The notes: generated from the sequence alone by a model not told the origin. A DNA stretch of 64,000 bases from Sacculina carcini (GCA_916048095.2 OU696587.1:2903579-2967578); one strand, 5' to 3'; positions 1 to 10,880 are shown, counted from the stretch's first letter. A program made the numbers and translations.

Positions 1-353
1 CAACTAAAGTTGAAGACCACAGGAAGTTGTATTTATCCTATAAAATATGTTGTCCAAGGTGGTGATTCAGAGCAAAAGACTATACTATCGTGAGTTTTTC
101 TCGGATAGAACGGTTTCAGCCAAGGAAAAGTGGACAAAAATCAAAAATGAAATTAAGATTACATATCGGAAAGAGGAACGCATTCATAAACTAAGAGAGG
201 ACGAGGGCACTTCAGATGTGGTCCGTACTACATCAGACCTATTGAATGACTACTTTGTTGATGTCGGAGTGGACCTGTCAAACAAATTACCAGTGTCTGA
301 CGTGAATCCTCTAAAGCATGTTGAAAAAGTGAACGACTCAATGTTCATTAGTC
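1..353 (+). pseudogene. Jockey-like LINE, left part (cut by window edge and by LTR insertion)
   Basis: The frame beginning near base 47 reads a linker of the kind found between endonuclease and reverse transcriptase in jockey-like non-LTR retrotransposons (lysine-rich, then DLLNDYFVDVG). It runs to base 353, where an LTR element begins. The same reading frame resumes on the other side of that element at 4902 (codons agt-cca-gca-acg-gag), so this piece and 4906-6644 are one older LINE. The endonuclease end lies outside the window. I infer a dead copy, because the right half carries several stops. Confidence 0.6.
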
Positions 354-588
354 TGTGGTGCGCCACGCGCAACAGCGTCACGCACCACTTCGGGGAACCT
401 GCCAGAAGCACACGCGCAGTGTCCTCTGCCCTTGCAGCGTTTTGTGTGCCGCATCATATTACACAATCCTATACATCTGCATGTGCGGTGCAGCATTGTA
501 ATATGTGTCATATGTGCAATACACAGTCGGTCCAGAACACTCGTCCTGTGTGTTAGTATAGCTCCGTGGCGAGCGGAGTAACGCCACA
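354..588 (+). repeat. 5' LTR of the CsRn1-like element
   Basis: 235 bp, TG...CA ends. It matches 4670-4901 with a handful of substitutions (for example near 370, 449 and 504) and a short difference at the right end (ggagtaacgccaca against gaaccgccaca). Polymorphism between the two LTRs indicates age. Confidence 0.85.
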
Positions 589-589
589 T

Positions 590-605
590 TGGTGACCCCG
601 ACGTG
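590..605 (+). other. Primer binding site, tRNA-Trp type
   Basis: TGGTGACCCCGACGTG lies two bases after the 5' LTR and is complementary to the 3' end of eukaryotic tRNA-Trp including CCA. This is the primer known for CsRn1-group Ty3 elements. Confidence 0.8.
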
Positions 606-686
606 ATCGGTTGGTGAGTTCTTGTGCCTTGCATCATATTGTATATATTTTTCTGCTATTTTCACTGGCTACATTTTTTCGTCAAA

Positions 687-1499
687 ATGAATGACCGACC
701 GATGGAGACAGGATTTGAAGAGCACGTAAATGCTGGGGCCATAAAGGCACCGCCGTTCATGGAGGGTGCTGTTGACGGTTGGTTTGTCGTTCTGGGGGCG
801 CAGTTTCACTTGCGCAACATCACAGCGGAAAGTACCAAATTTTTCTACGTGCTCTCATCACTTCCACCCAATGTTGTCAGCCGACTTCCGCCATCGACTT
901 TTCAAGAACAGAATTATTCGTCTCTCAAAGCAGAAGTCCTGCAGTTATATCAACGCACCAAGTCGGAACTCTTCGAGGAAATAATTGCCAAGCAGCAACT
1001 CACCGGCCGTCCGTCAGTAAACATGGCTGAACTGCAGACAACGGCAGCAAAAGTGGGCGTCTCTGACGATCTCGTGCGCCACCAGTTTATAAAAACTCTG
1101 CCGCCGACCATTGGAGCTGTGCGGGCAGCTCAGCAAACAATGGCTTTGAAGGACATGGCTAAGCTGGCGGATGAACTCATGCCACTTCTCAGTGCCAACA
1201 CCCCTGCTCGCTCCGCTAGTGCCTTCAACACGCATGCATCTCAGCAGCCGACGGCAGGCCAATCGCGTTCATCACGCAATTTCAGCATGCAGTCGTTCCG
1301 TCACGGCCAGCGTCCACGAGTGTGCAGATGGCACATGTTTTACGGTAATTCAGCACGTAAGCGCAAGCCGTGGTGCCAATGGCCGAATAAAACAGCGGGA
1401 CTACAGATGGAGCCGAGTTCGCGAAGTTCTTCACCAGCGCCTGTCGCTCGCTCTAGAGCCATGCCAACCACTCCAGATTGTCACACGTCGGAAAACTAG
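687..1499 (+). pseudogene. gag of the CsRn1-like element
   Basis: An ATG at 687 opens a 270-codon frame. Near its start it has the gag pattern APPFMEGAVDGWFVVLGAQF, typical of CsRn1-group capsids. Towards the end there is a Cys/His segment (CRWHMFYGN...CQW, about 1320-1385). Downstream of the Cys segment the frame degenerates, and protease continues in the overlapping frame from about 1478. Capsid proteins package element RNA; this copy is probably non-functional with its pol. Confidence 0.65.
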
Positions 1500-4425
1500 A
1501 ACGGCAGGCTATGGTTGCTGCACCATATGACCTGCCGCTTCTAACAGTTGCAGCCCGTATCGGGACTATCTGGCTGAACTTTGTCGTTGACAGCGGTGCT
1601 GGAATTTCTATTATTCCGCCAAGTGTAGTGAGTATGCTGTCGCTTCAGCCGACATCTGTACGCATTTCAGCAGCAAACGGCCAACCTATGTCGGTGCATG
1701 GCGAGGTCCGTCTTGATATTGTGCTGCAAAAATTGCGTCGAAAATTCGCTTGGACATTCGTTGTCTCAGATGCCGTGTCTCCGCTGCTGGGGCACGATTT
1801 TCTTACGCACTTCAAACTGGTGGTGGACTGTCATAACAGGTGTATTCGTGACACCACCACATTGCTCCGTGTGCCAGCCAAATCCAACGATGAGCAGTAT
1901 GTTGGACTGGTGGTTAATGATTTGAGTCACCTTTCATCACCTGTGCGTTCGCTGTTGACTCAACATACAACTCTGCTTGCACCACGCTCCGTCTGTGAAA
2001 ATGTCACTATGCCGGTGCAACATACCATTGACACAGGCAGCGCAGCACCCGTCTTTGCTCGTCCTCGTCGTTTGACTGCTGACAAAGAGCAAGCAGCCAA
2101 ATCTGCATTCGAGGCTCTCATGCAGGCAGGTGTTGTCCGTCGCTCCAACTCGCCGTGGTCTTCTCCGCTCCATATGGTCGCCAAGAAGACACACGGTGAG
2201 TGGCGCATCACCGGCGATTACAGGGCACTGAACGCTCGTACGTTGCCTGATCGCTACCCACTGCCGCATATTCAGGACCTGTCTGCTCGCTTGGCCGGTA
2301 TGACGCTGTTCTCGAAACTTGATCTGCTCCAGGCGTACCATCAAGTGCCTATGAGCGAGGCAGACACCGCCAAGACCGCAGTCATTACGCCATTTGGGCT
2401 TTTTGAATATGTTTTCATGCCGCTGGGTTTGAAAAACGCGGGCGCTACATTTCAAAGGCTGATGAACACCATTCTTTCACATCTGAAGTGCACTTTTGTG
2501 TACCTTAATGATGTTCTGGTGTTCTCGCAAAACGAATAGCAACATCTGCGTGCCTTGCTGTCAGCTGTGTTTGATGTGTTCGAGCGGCATGGGCTTCGTT
2601 TGTCATTAGATAAATGCTCATTCTTCCAATCGAGCGTCGATTTTCGCGGGCATAAAGTCACTGCTGCTGGCGTGTGTCCTCCGGACACAAAGATCGCTGC
2701 TATCAACGACTTTCCGGTTCCAACTAACTCCTCATCTCTCCGCCGTTTCTTAGGCATGGTGGGTTTTTATCGCCGGATGATTCCTGACTTCGCCAACTTT
2801 GTGCACCCACTGTCAGAACGAACCAAGCATCAACCCAACAATAAGTCTCTTGCACTGAACGACGAAGAGCTTTCCGCTTTCGATATCATCAAGCAGTCAC
2901 TGGCTAGCGCATGCACACTGCCGCATCCGCTACCGCACTGTTCTCATATGCAACTCGTTACCGATTGTTCTTCGACTGCTGCTGGGGTTGCACTACATCA
3001 GATGGTTGACGGAGTACCTCAACCCATCTCATTTTTCTCGAAGAAATTGTCTGCAGCCCAGCGCAAGTACTCGGTTTACGACCGTGAGCTCCTGGCCGCC
3101 TATTTTTCTGTGCTGCACTTTCGACACTATTTAGGAGGTCGGTCAGTGACTTTGTTGACGGATCACAAGCCGCTGGTTTCCGCTTTCATCAGCCCAAACG
3201 TGGCCAAATCGGATCGTCAGCAAATGCACTGGTCGTACATTAACGAATACGTGTCAGATGTACAATACATCCGAGGAGCAGAGAACATGGTCGCTGACTG
3301 CCTCTCGCGCAGCGTAAATGCAGTCCAAGTGGACGTATTTGACCTGCCGGCGATTGCGCGCGCCCAAGCCGATGATGCGGAGACCCAGGCTGCTGCCACT
3401 TCTCTTACGCCATTTATGACGTCGGGAGATCAACCTCTGCTGTGCGACACATCAACGCCATATTCCAGACCGTTTCTGCCGCTCAAGTGTAGGCGTTCTG
3501 TGTTCGATCAGATGCACAGTCTCAGACACCCTGGAATCACGGCCAGCGTCAAGTTGCTCAAGTCTCGATATGTGTGGCCACAGATGGAGAAAGACATCAA
3601 GTCGTGGGTGCGCGCCTGCACGGAGTGTCAACAAACGAAGATCACACGCCACACTAAATCGCCACTCACCGAATTTGCAGTTCCTAGTGAGCGATTCGAA
3701 TGTGTCCACATCGATTTGGTCGGGCCATTGCCGCCGGCCACTCCACGTGGCCAACCGTTTTCTACGCCTTATCGGTATATTCTCACATGTATCGATAGAG
3801 CAAGTCGCTGGTCGGAGGCTGTTCCTCTGCAAGACATCACCGCTGTAGCCGTCGCCGACGCCTTCATGACTCACTGGGTGACGCGCTTCGGTGTCCCGCT
3901 CAGTGTGGTAACCGATCGTGGCACACAGTTTGAGTCAGAATTGATCCGTGAGCTCTCGCAGTTAGTTGGTTTTCACCGCATTAGAACACTGCGTATCGAC
4001 CGCAATCAAACGGATTGGTTGAGCGGCTACATCGTGTCATAAAAACATCGATCATGGCTCGGAATCAATGCTGGCTCTCTGCGTTGCCAGTGGTGATGCT
4101 GGGTATTCGCTTGTTGCCCACCGAGTCCGGCATCTCACCATTTACAGCTGTGACTGGCAGCAGCATGTTGTGTCCGCGTGTACCGACGGGCGACACCGTC
4201 TCGACCAAGGCGCAGCATGAGTTTGTGTTAGATCTCACCAAACGAATGCAAGAAGTGGATTTCCACAAACTGTCTGCCGGTAATTCGCACAACACATCGC
4301 CTTCCTACGTGCCTGCAAGACTCATGACCTGCGAGCACGTGTGGGTGCGCGTCGACCGAGTCCGCCGCCCGCTCGAAGCGCCATATCGCGGTCCGTGCAC
4401 ATGTTCCGATACCGCTGGACGTTAA
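1478..4425 (+). pseudogene. pol of the CsRn1-like element (protease-RT-RNase H-integrase), broken
   Basis: Order of domains: aspartic protease (FVVDSGAGISIIPP, about 1585), reverse transcriptase (about 2100-2700), RNase H (about 2950-3330), integrase zinc finger (H...CTECQ, 3510-3640) and integrase core (HIDLVGPL at about 3706, VTDRGTQF at about 3907). Three lesions are visible. The RT box reads YLND, because codon 2507-2509 is AAT where the family has a catalytic Asp. An in-frame TAG stands at 2537-2539. The frame shifts near 3985, so the last integrase part continues in another frame from 4015. The family polymerises and inserts element cDNA, but this copy cannot. Confidence 0.8.
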
Positions 4426-4669
4426 AACATCAGAAGCAACCGTCTGCACAGCAAGGGGTCAACACAATCAAGATTGGCTCGACTCCTTGCTGGCTGCAGT
4501 CTCTACAACAACAGCTTGTTACGCTACCGGACTGCGCAGCACGAGGACGACTGGATTATGTGAAACCTACTTGGCCTCGTGTTGCGGTGCAGTACAGCGC
4601 GCCGGTTTTTTACACCGGTGTATTCGCCGACTCATCGTCAACACCGCTCCGCTTCTGGTGGGGGAGCTC

Positions 4670-4901
4670 TGTGGTGCGCCACGTGCAACAGCGTCACGCA
4701 CCACTTCGGGGAACCTGCCAGAAGCACACGCGCAGTGTCCTCTGCCCTTGCAGCGTTTTGTGTGCGGCATCATATCACACAATCCTATACATCTGCATGT
4801 GCGGTGCAGCCTTGTAATATGTGTCATATGTGCAATACACAGTCGGTCCAGAACACTCGTCCTGTGTGTTAGTATAGCTCCGTGGCGAGCGAACCGCCAC
4901 A
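4670..4901 (+). repeat. 3' LTR of the CsRn1-like element
   Basis: 232 bp, TG...CA, preceded by the purine tract ending at 4669. Followed by AGTC (4902-4905), the copy of the target site seen at 350-353. Confidence 0.85.
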
Positions 4902-4905
4902 AGTC

Positions 4906-6644
4906 CAGCAACGGAGTGAGAGGTATTCAACGTTATTGGACGTAGTAAGAGTAAACTTTCTACAGATTGCAATAACATTAGTTAGCCTGTTAAAAAGTTG
5001 TTCCAGATATATTTCCAGACCACTTGCGTACATATTCAACCTATCTATCACAACAGGTATTTTTCCAACGCTGATGAAAACAGCTAAAGTAATTCCTCTT
5101 TTTAAATCAGGAGATAGGTCTGACAAAGGAAATTATCGTCCAATATCGATTGTAGACACATTTTCGATAATATTAAAATTTGTTCAATGACAGACTGAAG
5201 AAATTCTTATGCAAACATCAAATAATCAATGAAAATCAATACGGCTTTCAATCGAACAAGGACACATCACACGCCATTCTAGACATGATCAATGAAATTA
5301 CAGTGTTTTGATGAAAAAAGAAAATGCTGCTGGTGTATTCCTCGATCTAAAACAAGCGTTTGACACCGTCAATCACGATTTACTGAAAAAGAAATGTCAA
5401 TGTTATGGAATTCGAGGCAATGCACATTACTGGCTATCAACTTACCTTTCCGAAAGAAAGCAATATGTTGAATTGGATATTGAACGGTCAACACTGCGAA
5501 CAATACAATGTGGTGTGCCCTAGGGTTCTGTATTAGGTCCTACTCTCTTCTTGATATATATAAATGATATCTTCAGTGTGGCAAAAAATAGCAAAATAAT
5601 AGTATTCGCTGACGATACAAATTTGATTTTCAAGGACAAATGTGCCAATAATTTGTACGGAAAAATCAATTCAGAAGTAGCAAGCATACACAATTGGTTC
5701 ATCTCCAACAAACTCACAATGAACATTGCAAAATCCTGTCATGTATTATTCAATAGAAGGGCTCTCTGTCAAGTCGGTACCGTAAAATTGGGGAGCTCAG
5801 TTATCGAGAAGAGTGAAAAAAAAATTCTAGGAGTCATCCTTGACAGCTGTCTGAGCTGGAAAGAACAAATACATAAAGTGTCTTCCAATCTGAGCAAAAT
5901 TAATTTTATATTGAGTAAAACTAGGAATATATTCGATAAAAAAAACATACAGTTATACAACACGCTGTTTAAACCACATATGCAATACTGTTGCGAAATA
6001 TGGGGAAATACGTTCAAAACAAACTTGGAACCAATAAAAATCGCCCAAAGAAGAGCATTGAGAACAATAATGAATAAACCCTTACATGAGCGTTCTACTC
6101 CATTGTTCAAACAACTGAACATTATGAAACTTGACGACCTGATCAAATACAATACTTTAATGAAAATGTTCAATGCATTCAAAACTCGTCTTCCGAAGAA
6201 TATACAAAATAACTTCGAAGTAAATCCCAGGCACGTGGACAAATTTGCGATTCCTTTTGCACGCACAAAAACAAAAGACCTGACACTTTTTCATCAAGGA
6301 ATCCGACTCTGGAACCAATTAGCAAGTCCAATCAAAATTTCCCAATCGATGTCAGCTTTCAAGAAAATAGTAAGAACACAATATATTCAAACTTATGATT
6401 GATACACATGTTGCTTATGCGTATGGGAACATCTTAACAGTGTGGCATGATGAAAAAGCTTTCATTTTTATTATTAGTTGTATATGTTATATATGTTAAT
6501 GTATATTGTATGTTGAAAAAGGGCAGTACAAGCCTCCAGTCTTCTTATGCCCAGCCATCCTACATTGCAAATTATCAGGTATTTTGTGAGTGAATGTTTG
6601 TGTTATGTTGGGTTTGGCAAATATATGATGATGATGATGATGTT
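4906..6644 (+). pseudogene. Jockey-like LINE, right part: reverse transcriptase and 3' end
   Basis: Reverse transcriptase motifs appear in order: NYRPISI (about 5131), FLDLKQAFDTVNHDLL (about 5338), the GVPQGSVLGP motif broken by a TAG at the Q codon (5521-5523), then FADDTNLI at about 5606. The thumb region and C-terminus run to a stop at 6400-6402. Upstream there are further stops (for example after LKFVQ near 5190). The 3' untranslated part ends in a short (ATG)n run near 6628-6643, a usual kind of LINE tail. It continues the frame of bases 1-353 across the LTR insertion. The family copies itself by target-primed reverse transcription; this copy is dead. Confidence 0.8.
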
Positions 6645-6673
6645 CCATGCAGCAGGAGAGAAGGGTGAGAAAT

Positions 6674-7013
6674 GGGGCAAAATGTATCAGTATGCACACT
6701 CCAATATGCATATTAATACATCAGTGTGTGAGCTGTTATCCTTGACATAGTGTGAAAACTCGAGCGAATCGATTAAAATGGATAGCTTTTTCGAATTCAG
6801 CACATGAAACTTGTATAAAAACAGCTTAAAAATCTCCAACCTTGGGGCAAAATGTATCAGTATGCCCACTCCAATATGCATATTAATACATCAGTGTGTG
6901 AGCTGTTATCCTTGACATAGTGTGAAAACTCTAGCTAATTGAGAAAAATGGATAGGTTTTTCGGATTCAGCATACGAAACTTGAATGAAAACAGCTGAGA
7001 AACCTACGACCTT
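6674..7013. repeat. Two-copy tandem duplication, 170-bp unit
   Basis: The block starting GGGGCAAAATGTATCAGTAT at 6674 recurs at 6844. The first about 100 bp of each unit are nearly identical; the rest (aaaatggatag...cagc...) is more diverged. No coding sense is visible. Confidence 0.75.
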
Positions 7014-7560
7014 TTGAAAAAAGTTTTGAAACGCAGGCCAGTGTTATTATTAAAACACCGCTTTGAGCGTTTTAACACCGTTTTAAACGTTTTGAGCGCG
7101 CACATGCATGTTGAGACTATATGGCGCCCCCCGCTGTCCGCCCATCTACGGCCGGTAGACTCAAACAAAGATATTGATGAATAAACCAGAAATCAAACCG
7201 CGAACCTCTGCAACAAGAGTTCAGCGTCGAATAGCGCTGAAAAGCATTATGTAGTGAAGCAATTGATGGTGTCTACGAGTAGTATTAAGATACTTATAAA
7301 TTATTAAAATAGTATCAAAATAGTAGTAGTAGTACAAAAATAGTTAGAAATGTTGAGTTTCCACGTCACCCAGGAGGTATCAACATTCGACGCGTTTTTT
7401 TATAACGTGGTTCCCCAGGAGGCCTAATCCACGTGAAGTGCAACAACGTTGGCTCATGCATGCGCAGTAACAAACACATCATTGAGCATGTGTGTGAGTG
7501 ACCGGGCGATTGGCGTGGTCGGCGCCTTTCTGAAAATCCGTTAGTTTAGCACATTAGTTC
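7014..7560. other. No gene seen
   Basis: No exon, conserved frame or terminal-repeat structure was recognised. Short internal echoes (tttgagcg, ttttaaacg) occur around 7055-7100, and a cac-rich imperfect repeat around 7360-7440. Confidence 0.5.
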
Positions 7561-7850
7561 TAAGCATTTATGCATGTACACATGTACCGATAAAAATATA
7601 AATTATGATACTGTACTGTACAACTAACACACTACTAACTAACATATACAGATACAAAGACATTTACACAAATAAGCAAAAACATATACGTATACACTGA
7701 TAAAACAATATAATTATGATACTGTACAATGAACACATTAACACATATAGATACAAAAACCTTTACACAAGTAAGCAAGTACATATACGCATACACTGAT
7801 CAAAAGGCATTTACACATGTGAACAAGTACAGACACGCACATACTAAACG
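7561..7850. repeat. Diverged tandem repeat, about 120-bp unit
   Basis: Segments with the order acatatacagatacaaa / tttacacaa.taagcaa / acatatacg.atacactgat / aattatgatactgtac recur about two and a half times. AT-rich and non-coding. Confidence 0.5.
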
Positions 7851-8041
7851 TACATAAGGATAGGAAAAGGTTGAGTGAGCCTGTTAGTGTGGGCTCGGCT
7901 GTTTAACAAGCGATGACAAGGTATCCACTGGGTATTCATCCACGGTAGATGTAGGCACTTGAGAAGAGGTGGTCCTGATGCTCCTCGCACACTCGACCTG
8001 GTTTCGTAGACAACGTAGACGCTCACCTGGTTTTTCGGTGA

Positions 8042-9631
8042 TTACACGGTAGACAGACGTGCTAACCTTTCACGCCTTAGAGCTTTTCGCGTCCTATTGC
8101 GGGCACGTCTACGTTCTATGTATGAAGAGGATTGCGCAGCGCACTCTTTCGAATGTGCGGTGGATGATTCAACCATGTCCACGCTACTGTGTCGAGTGTT
8201 GGTTTCCGAGATACTGCCGCTGGGCACGGATGTGCACTCAGCCAACGGAGCCAACGTCTCGACTTCAGCAATTTCGGTCGCGGTAGACAGACGTGCTAAC
8301 CTTTTAAGCTTTCGAGCTCTTCGTGCCCTATTGCGGGCACGTCTACGCTCTGTGTATGAAGAGGATGGCGCAGCGCACTCGTTTGAAAGTATGGTGCATG
8401 ATTCTGCCATATCCAAGCTACTGTGTCGAGTGTTGGTTTCCGAGATACTGCCGCTGGGCACGGATGTGCACTCAGCCAACGGAGCCAACGCCTCGACTTC
8501 AGCAATTTCGGTCGCGGTAGACAGACGTGCTAACCTTTTAAGCTTTCGAGCTCTTCGTGCCCTATTGCGGGCACGTCTACGCTCTGTGTATGAAGAGGAT
8601 GGCGCAGCGCACTCGTTGGAAAGTGTGGTGCATGATTCCGCCAGATCCACGGGCATGGACGTCTTCTCAGACACTGGCGCCAACGTGTTGACGACTTTAC
8701 CAGTGGGCTCAAGCGGCTGGATGTGAGCACCTGGAAGTGAACAATTTTCGTGCTCATCCACAGGAGCACACACATCAGTTATAGAAGCCGGCTCGCACAC
8801 TGGTCTTGGTTCGTTGGTGACATTTGACTCTTCGTCCATTTGACTCGCCGTGGCATTTGACTCTTCGTCCATTTGACTCGCCGTGGCATTTGACTCTTCG
8901 TCCATTTGACTCGCCGTGGCATTTGACTCTTCGTCCATTCGACTCGCCGTGGCATTTGACTCTTCGTTCATTTGACTCGCCGTGGCATTTGACTCTTCGT
9001 TCATTTGACTCGCCGTGGCATTTGACTCTTCGTCCATTTGACTCGCCGTGGCAATTGACTCTTCGTTCGTCGTAACAAAACTGTCGAGCGTCGCAGTAGT
9101 TCCCTCGGGTACATCACTGTCGAGGGCCACACCCGGCTGGTCAGCAGAATCTGCCTCACTCTCGAGGGCGGCACCCGGCTCGTCAGCGATGCCAGCTTCG
9201 TCGTAAAGTGCGTAGCGACAGGGCTGTGATAGTGCCGTTTCCAACACAGCCGGCGACTGAGGCACCGGGCGCACGGCTGCTCTTGTCATCGACATTCTCT
9301 GGCGGATCCTCTGAAATGACAGTGACGCCAGCGGATTCTGATCCAGAGCCGTCTCGTACAACTGTACAAGACGACGTGGATCAGTACGCGCCAGCGTATG
9401 ACATGTTGACCGACACCGGAGATCGGCCACAGCCGTCTCGTCTGGGAGATGGTTGTGCGGTTGTCCGCACCGCACAGCACCGCCGACAGATATCGCTGTC
9501 CCGCGACAATTCGGCTCTCGACAGCGGAAGTACACGCGGTTACCGCGAGCGTACTTTCGTCTGTAGATGAAGCCACGGTAGACGAAGAAATGCATCGTCG
9601 AAACAGAGGTATGAACATCGATAATCTCCAT
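8042..9631 (-). CDS. FLYWCH-like zinc-finger protein with two classes of internal tandem repeats (orphan)
   Basis: One uninterrupted 529-codon frame without introns. Residues about 15-65 fit a FLYWCH-type zinc finger: FIYRRKY, then YFRCREPNC (C-x4-C), then HNH. This fold is found in FLYWCH proteins and at the N-terminus of MULE-type transposases. It binds zinc and probably DNA. After a linker, eight copies of an 11-residue unit (M-D/N-E-E-S-N-A-T-A-S-Q) follow. The C-terminal third is three 78-residue units, each with an Arg-rich stretch (RRRARNRARRARKLKRL) and a Ser/Thr/Cys spacer; the last unit is shortened. The start codon sits just before the zinc-finger segment. No transposase catalytic domain is present. 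Expression is unproven. It could be a domesticated transposon-derived gene or a young orphan gene, and the function is unknown. Confidence 0.6.
   Translation of the reverse strand: MEIIDVHTSVSTMHFFVYRGFIYRRKYARGNRVYFRCREPNCRGTAISVGGAVRCGQPHNHLPDETAVADLRCRSTCHTLARTDPRRLVQLYETALDQNPLASLSFQRIRQRMSMTRAAVRPVPQSPAVLETALSQPCRYALYDEAGIADEPGAALESEADSADQPGVALDSDVPEGTTATLDSFVTTNEESIATASQMDEESNATASQMNEESNATASQMNEESNATASRMDEESNATASQMDEESNATASQMDEESNATASQMDEESNVTNEPRPVCEPASITDVCAPVDEHENCSLPGAHIQPLEPTGKVVNTLAPVSEKTSMPVDLAESCTTLSNECAAPSSSYTERRRARNRARRARKLKRLARLSTATEIAEVEALAPLAECTSVPSGSISETNTRHSSLDMAESCTILSNECAAPSSSYTERRRARNRARRARKLKRLARLSTATEIAEVETLAPLAECTSVPSGSISETNTRHSSVDMVESSTAHSKECAAQSSSYIERRRARNRTRKALRRERLARLSTV
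8047..8750. repeat. Tandem repeat, 234-bp unit, three copies
   Basis: The block starting cggtagacagacgtgctaac occurs at 8047, 8281 and 8515, exactly 234 bp apart (78 codons). Copies 2 and 3 are nearly identical, copy 1 is more diverged, and copy 3 fades after about 8690. It encodes the Arg-rich C-terminal repeats of the FLYWCH-like protein. Confidence 0.9.
8821..9065. repeat. Tandem repeat, 33-bp unit, about eight copies
   Basis: The unit catttgactcttcgtccatt + tgactcgccgtgg repeats with single-base variants (cgtcc/cgttc, tttga/ttcga). The length is a multiple of 3, so it keeps the minus-strand frame open and also leaves a plus-strand frame open (8824-9075). Confidence 0.9.
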
Positions 9632-10037
9632 GGTGCAAGACGCATGAAATCTGGCAATAGATTAATGAGTGAGTATACACAAACAACACACCGAACATTA
9701 TACCATCACTTAAGCACCGGCACACAGAAAATTTCCAGAAAATGTACACACAAGCAAAAGGAGCACACCAAACATTATAACATCACCGAAGAACCGGTAC
9801 AAACCGAAAATGATAAAAATGTACACACAAGCAAAAGGAGCACCCCAAACTTTGTACCATCACCAAATCACCGGCACACCGATTTTTTTTAATGTGAGAG
9901 TATCAGTGTCGATATATGAGTGTCATTGTGTGAGTGTGAGTGTCAGTTAGGGTGATACTTAATTTACCAAAGTTTGAATTTCGATGAGTGCGGGTGGAAT
10001 TATGGTTCCATTTTCCTAAAAAACCCTGTGTGTAAAA
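9632..10037. other. No gene seen
   Basis: This holds diverged short repeats of the type acacaagcaaaaggagcac / accatcacc..accggcacac (about 9700-9890), with no supported feature. Confidence 0.5.
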
Positions 10038-10333
10038 CACCTGATAACCAGACCGCTTGCTTACTTCATTTGCTGCTGCTAGAAAACCACAACTATCTTT
10101 TCCAGCTAATTGTAGAAGAAATGATGTTTGGTATTAGTTATTTCTTAGAATCTACTTTATTAGCGCCACTCAGCGAGCTGCGAAATCGTTGACGACTTCA
10201 GGAGTGTGAATGAGGTGTGAAGCAGTCACGAAAAGTGACTCTCTTGAATACTCGTATTATACAATTAGCTGATAAAGATAGTGACTTTCCAGCAGCAGCA
10301 AATGAAGTAAGCAAGCGGTCTGGCTATCAGGTG
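10038..10333. mobile_element. Hairpin MITE with 43-bp terminal inverted repeats
   Basis: The left arm (10038-10080, cacctgataaccagaccgct...) is the reverse complement of the right arm (10291-10333) with about one mismatch. Similarity continues weakly inward. The element is 296 bp with no ORF, so it is non-autonomous. The superfamily is not clear. Confidence 0.7.
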
Positions 10334-10689
10334 GCATCGAACGCCTATTTGTGATAATGTGGTTTTATATGAACTGGGATGACTTTATTATGCATATTTT
10401 GTGTTTCACATTTTTATACTGAATTTATGACTATTACAATCCAAGTTTATCGTGAACTTTTTAAAGACTTAATTTGTTTGACTGGAATAAAACAACCTGG
10501 GAAATATGGCTGTTGGCCAAAAATCTTAACTAAACAAAAACTTCAACCGCTTTGAGCTAGTTCCAAAAATTAACATATATAAAAAATATTTCAAATCTTA
10601 TCATCTTCATTATATAATATGTAATATCTTGTATATTAAAATTCATATACACGTCTTACAAGAAACCCGAATTTAGAATTACTGTTATC

Positions 10690-10880
10690 TATTAAAAAAA
10701 GGAACGGATCAATTACTCATGGAACTGAAATTCCCAAAGATATGTCACCAGAAGATCTAGCGACTCTCAAATTCGTACCAGTAACCAACGTTGACGTTGA
10801 AAGAAGCTTGAAAATGGAACGGCAACATAAACGGAAACTGAAATCGACAGATAAACGGCAAACACTAACGGAAGATACCT
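10690..10880 (+). pseudogene. Remnant of a hAT-type transposase dimerisation domain
   Basis: The frame through 10766 reads LKFVPVTNVDVERSLKM, the conserved (A/V)P(I/V)T.VDVERS motif of the C-terminal hAT dimerisation region. Nothing of the catalytic core is nearby. It abuts a truncated LINE. Confidence 0.5.

Larger units (their letters stand above)
354..4901 (+). mobile_element. Decayed CsRn1-like Ty3/gypsy LTR retrotransposon
   Basis: Two terminal repeats (354-588 and 4670-4901) both start TGTGGTGCGCCACG and end CGCCACA. They flank gag, protease, reverse transcriptase, RNase H and integrase in the Ty3/gypsy order. A tRNA-Trp-type primer binding site follows the left LTR, and a purine-rich GGGGGAG tract precedes the right one. 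Four bases (AGTC) are duplicated at 350-353 and 4902-4905. The CsRn1 assignment rests on the tRNA-Trp primer, the gag Cys/His stretch of the CRWHMFYG type and the 4-bp target duplication. The LTRs differ at several positions, and the pol frame is broken by a stop and at least one frameshift, so the copy is old and inactive. Confidence 0.85.

Noticed and set aside
4567..4911. Minus-strand ORFs over both LTRs of the CsRn1-like element (also 338-637)
   Set aside because: They appear in both LTR copies only because the LTR is duplicated; no known protein and no function seen.
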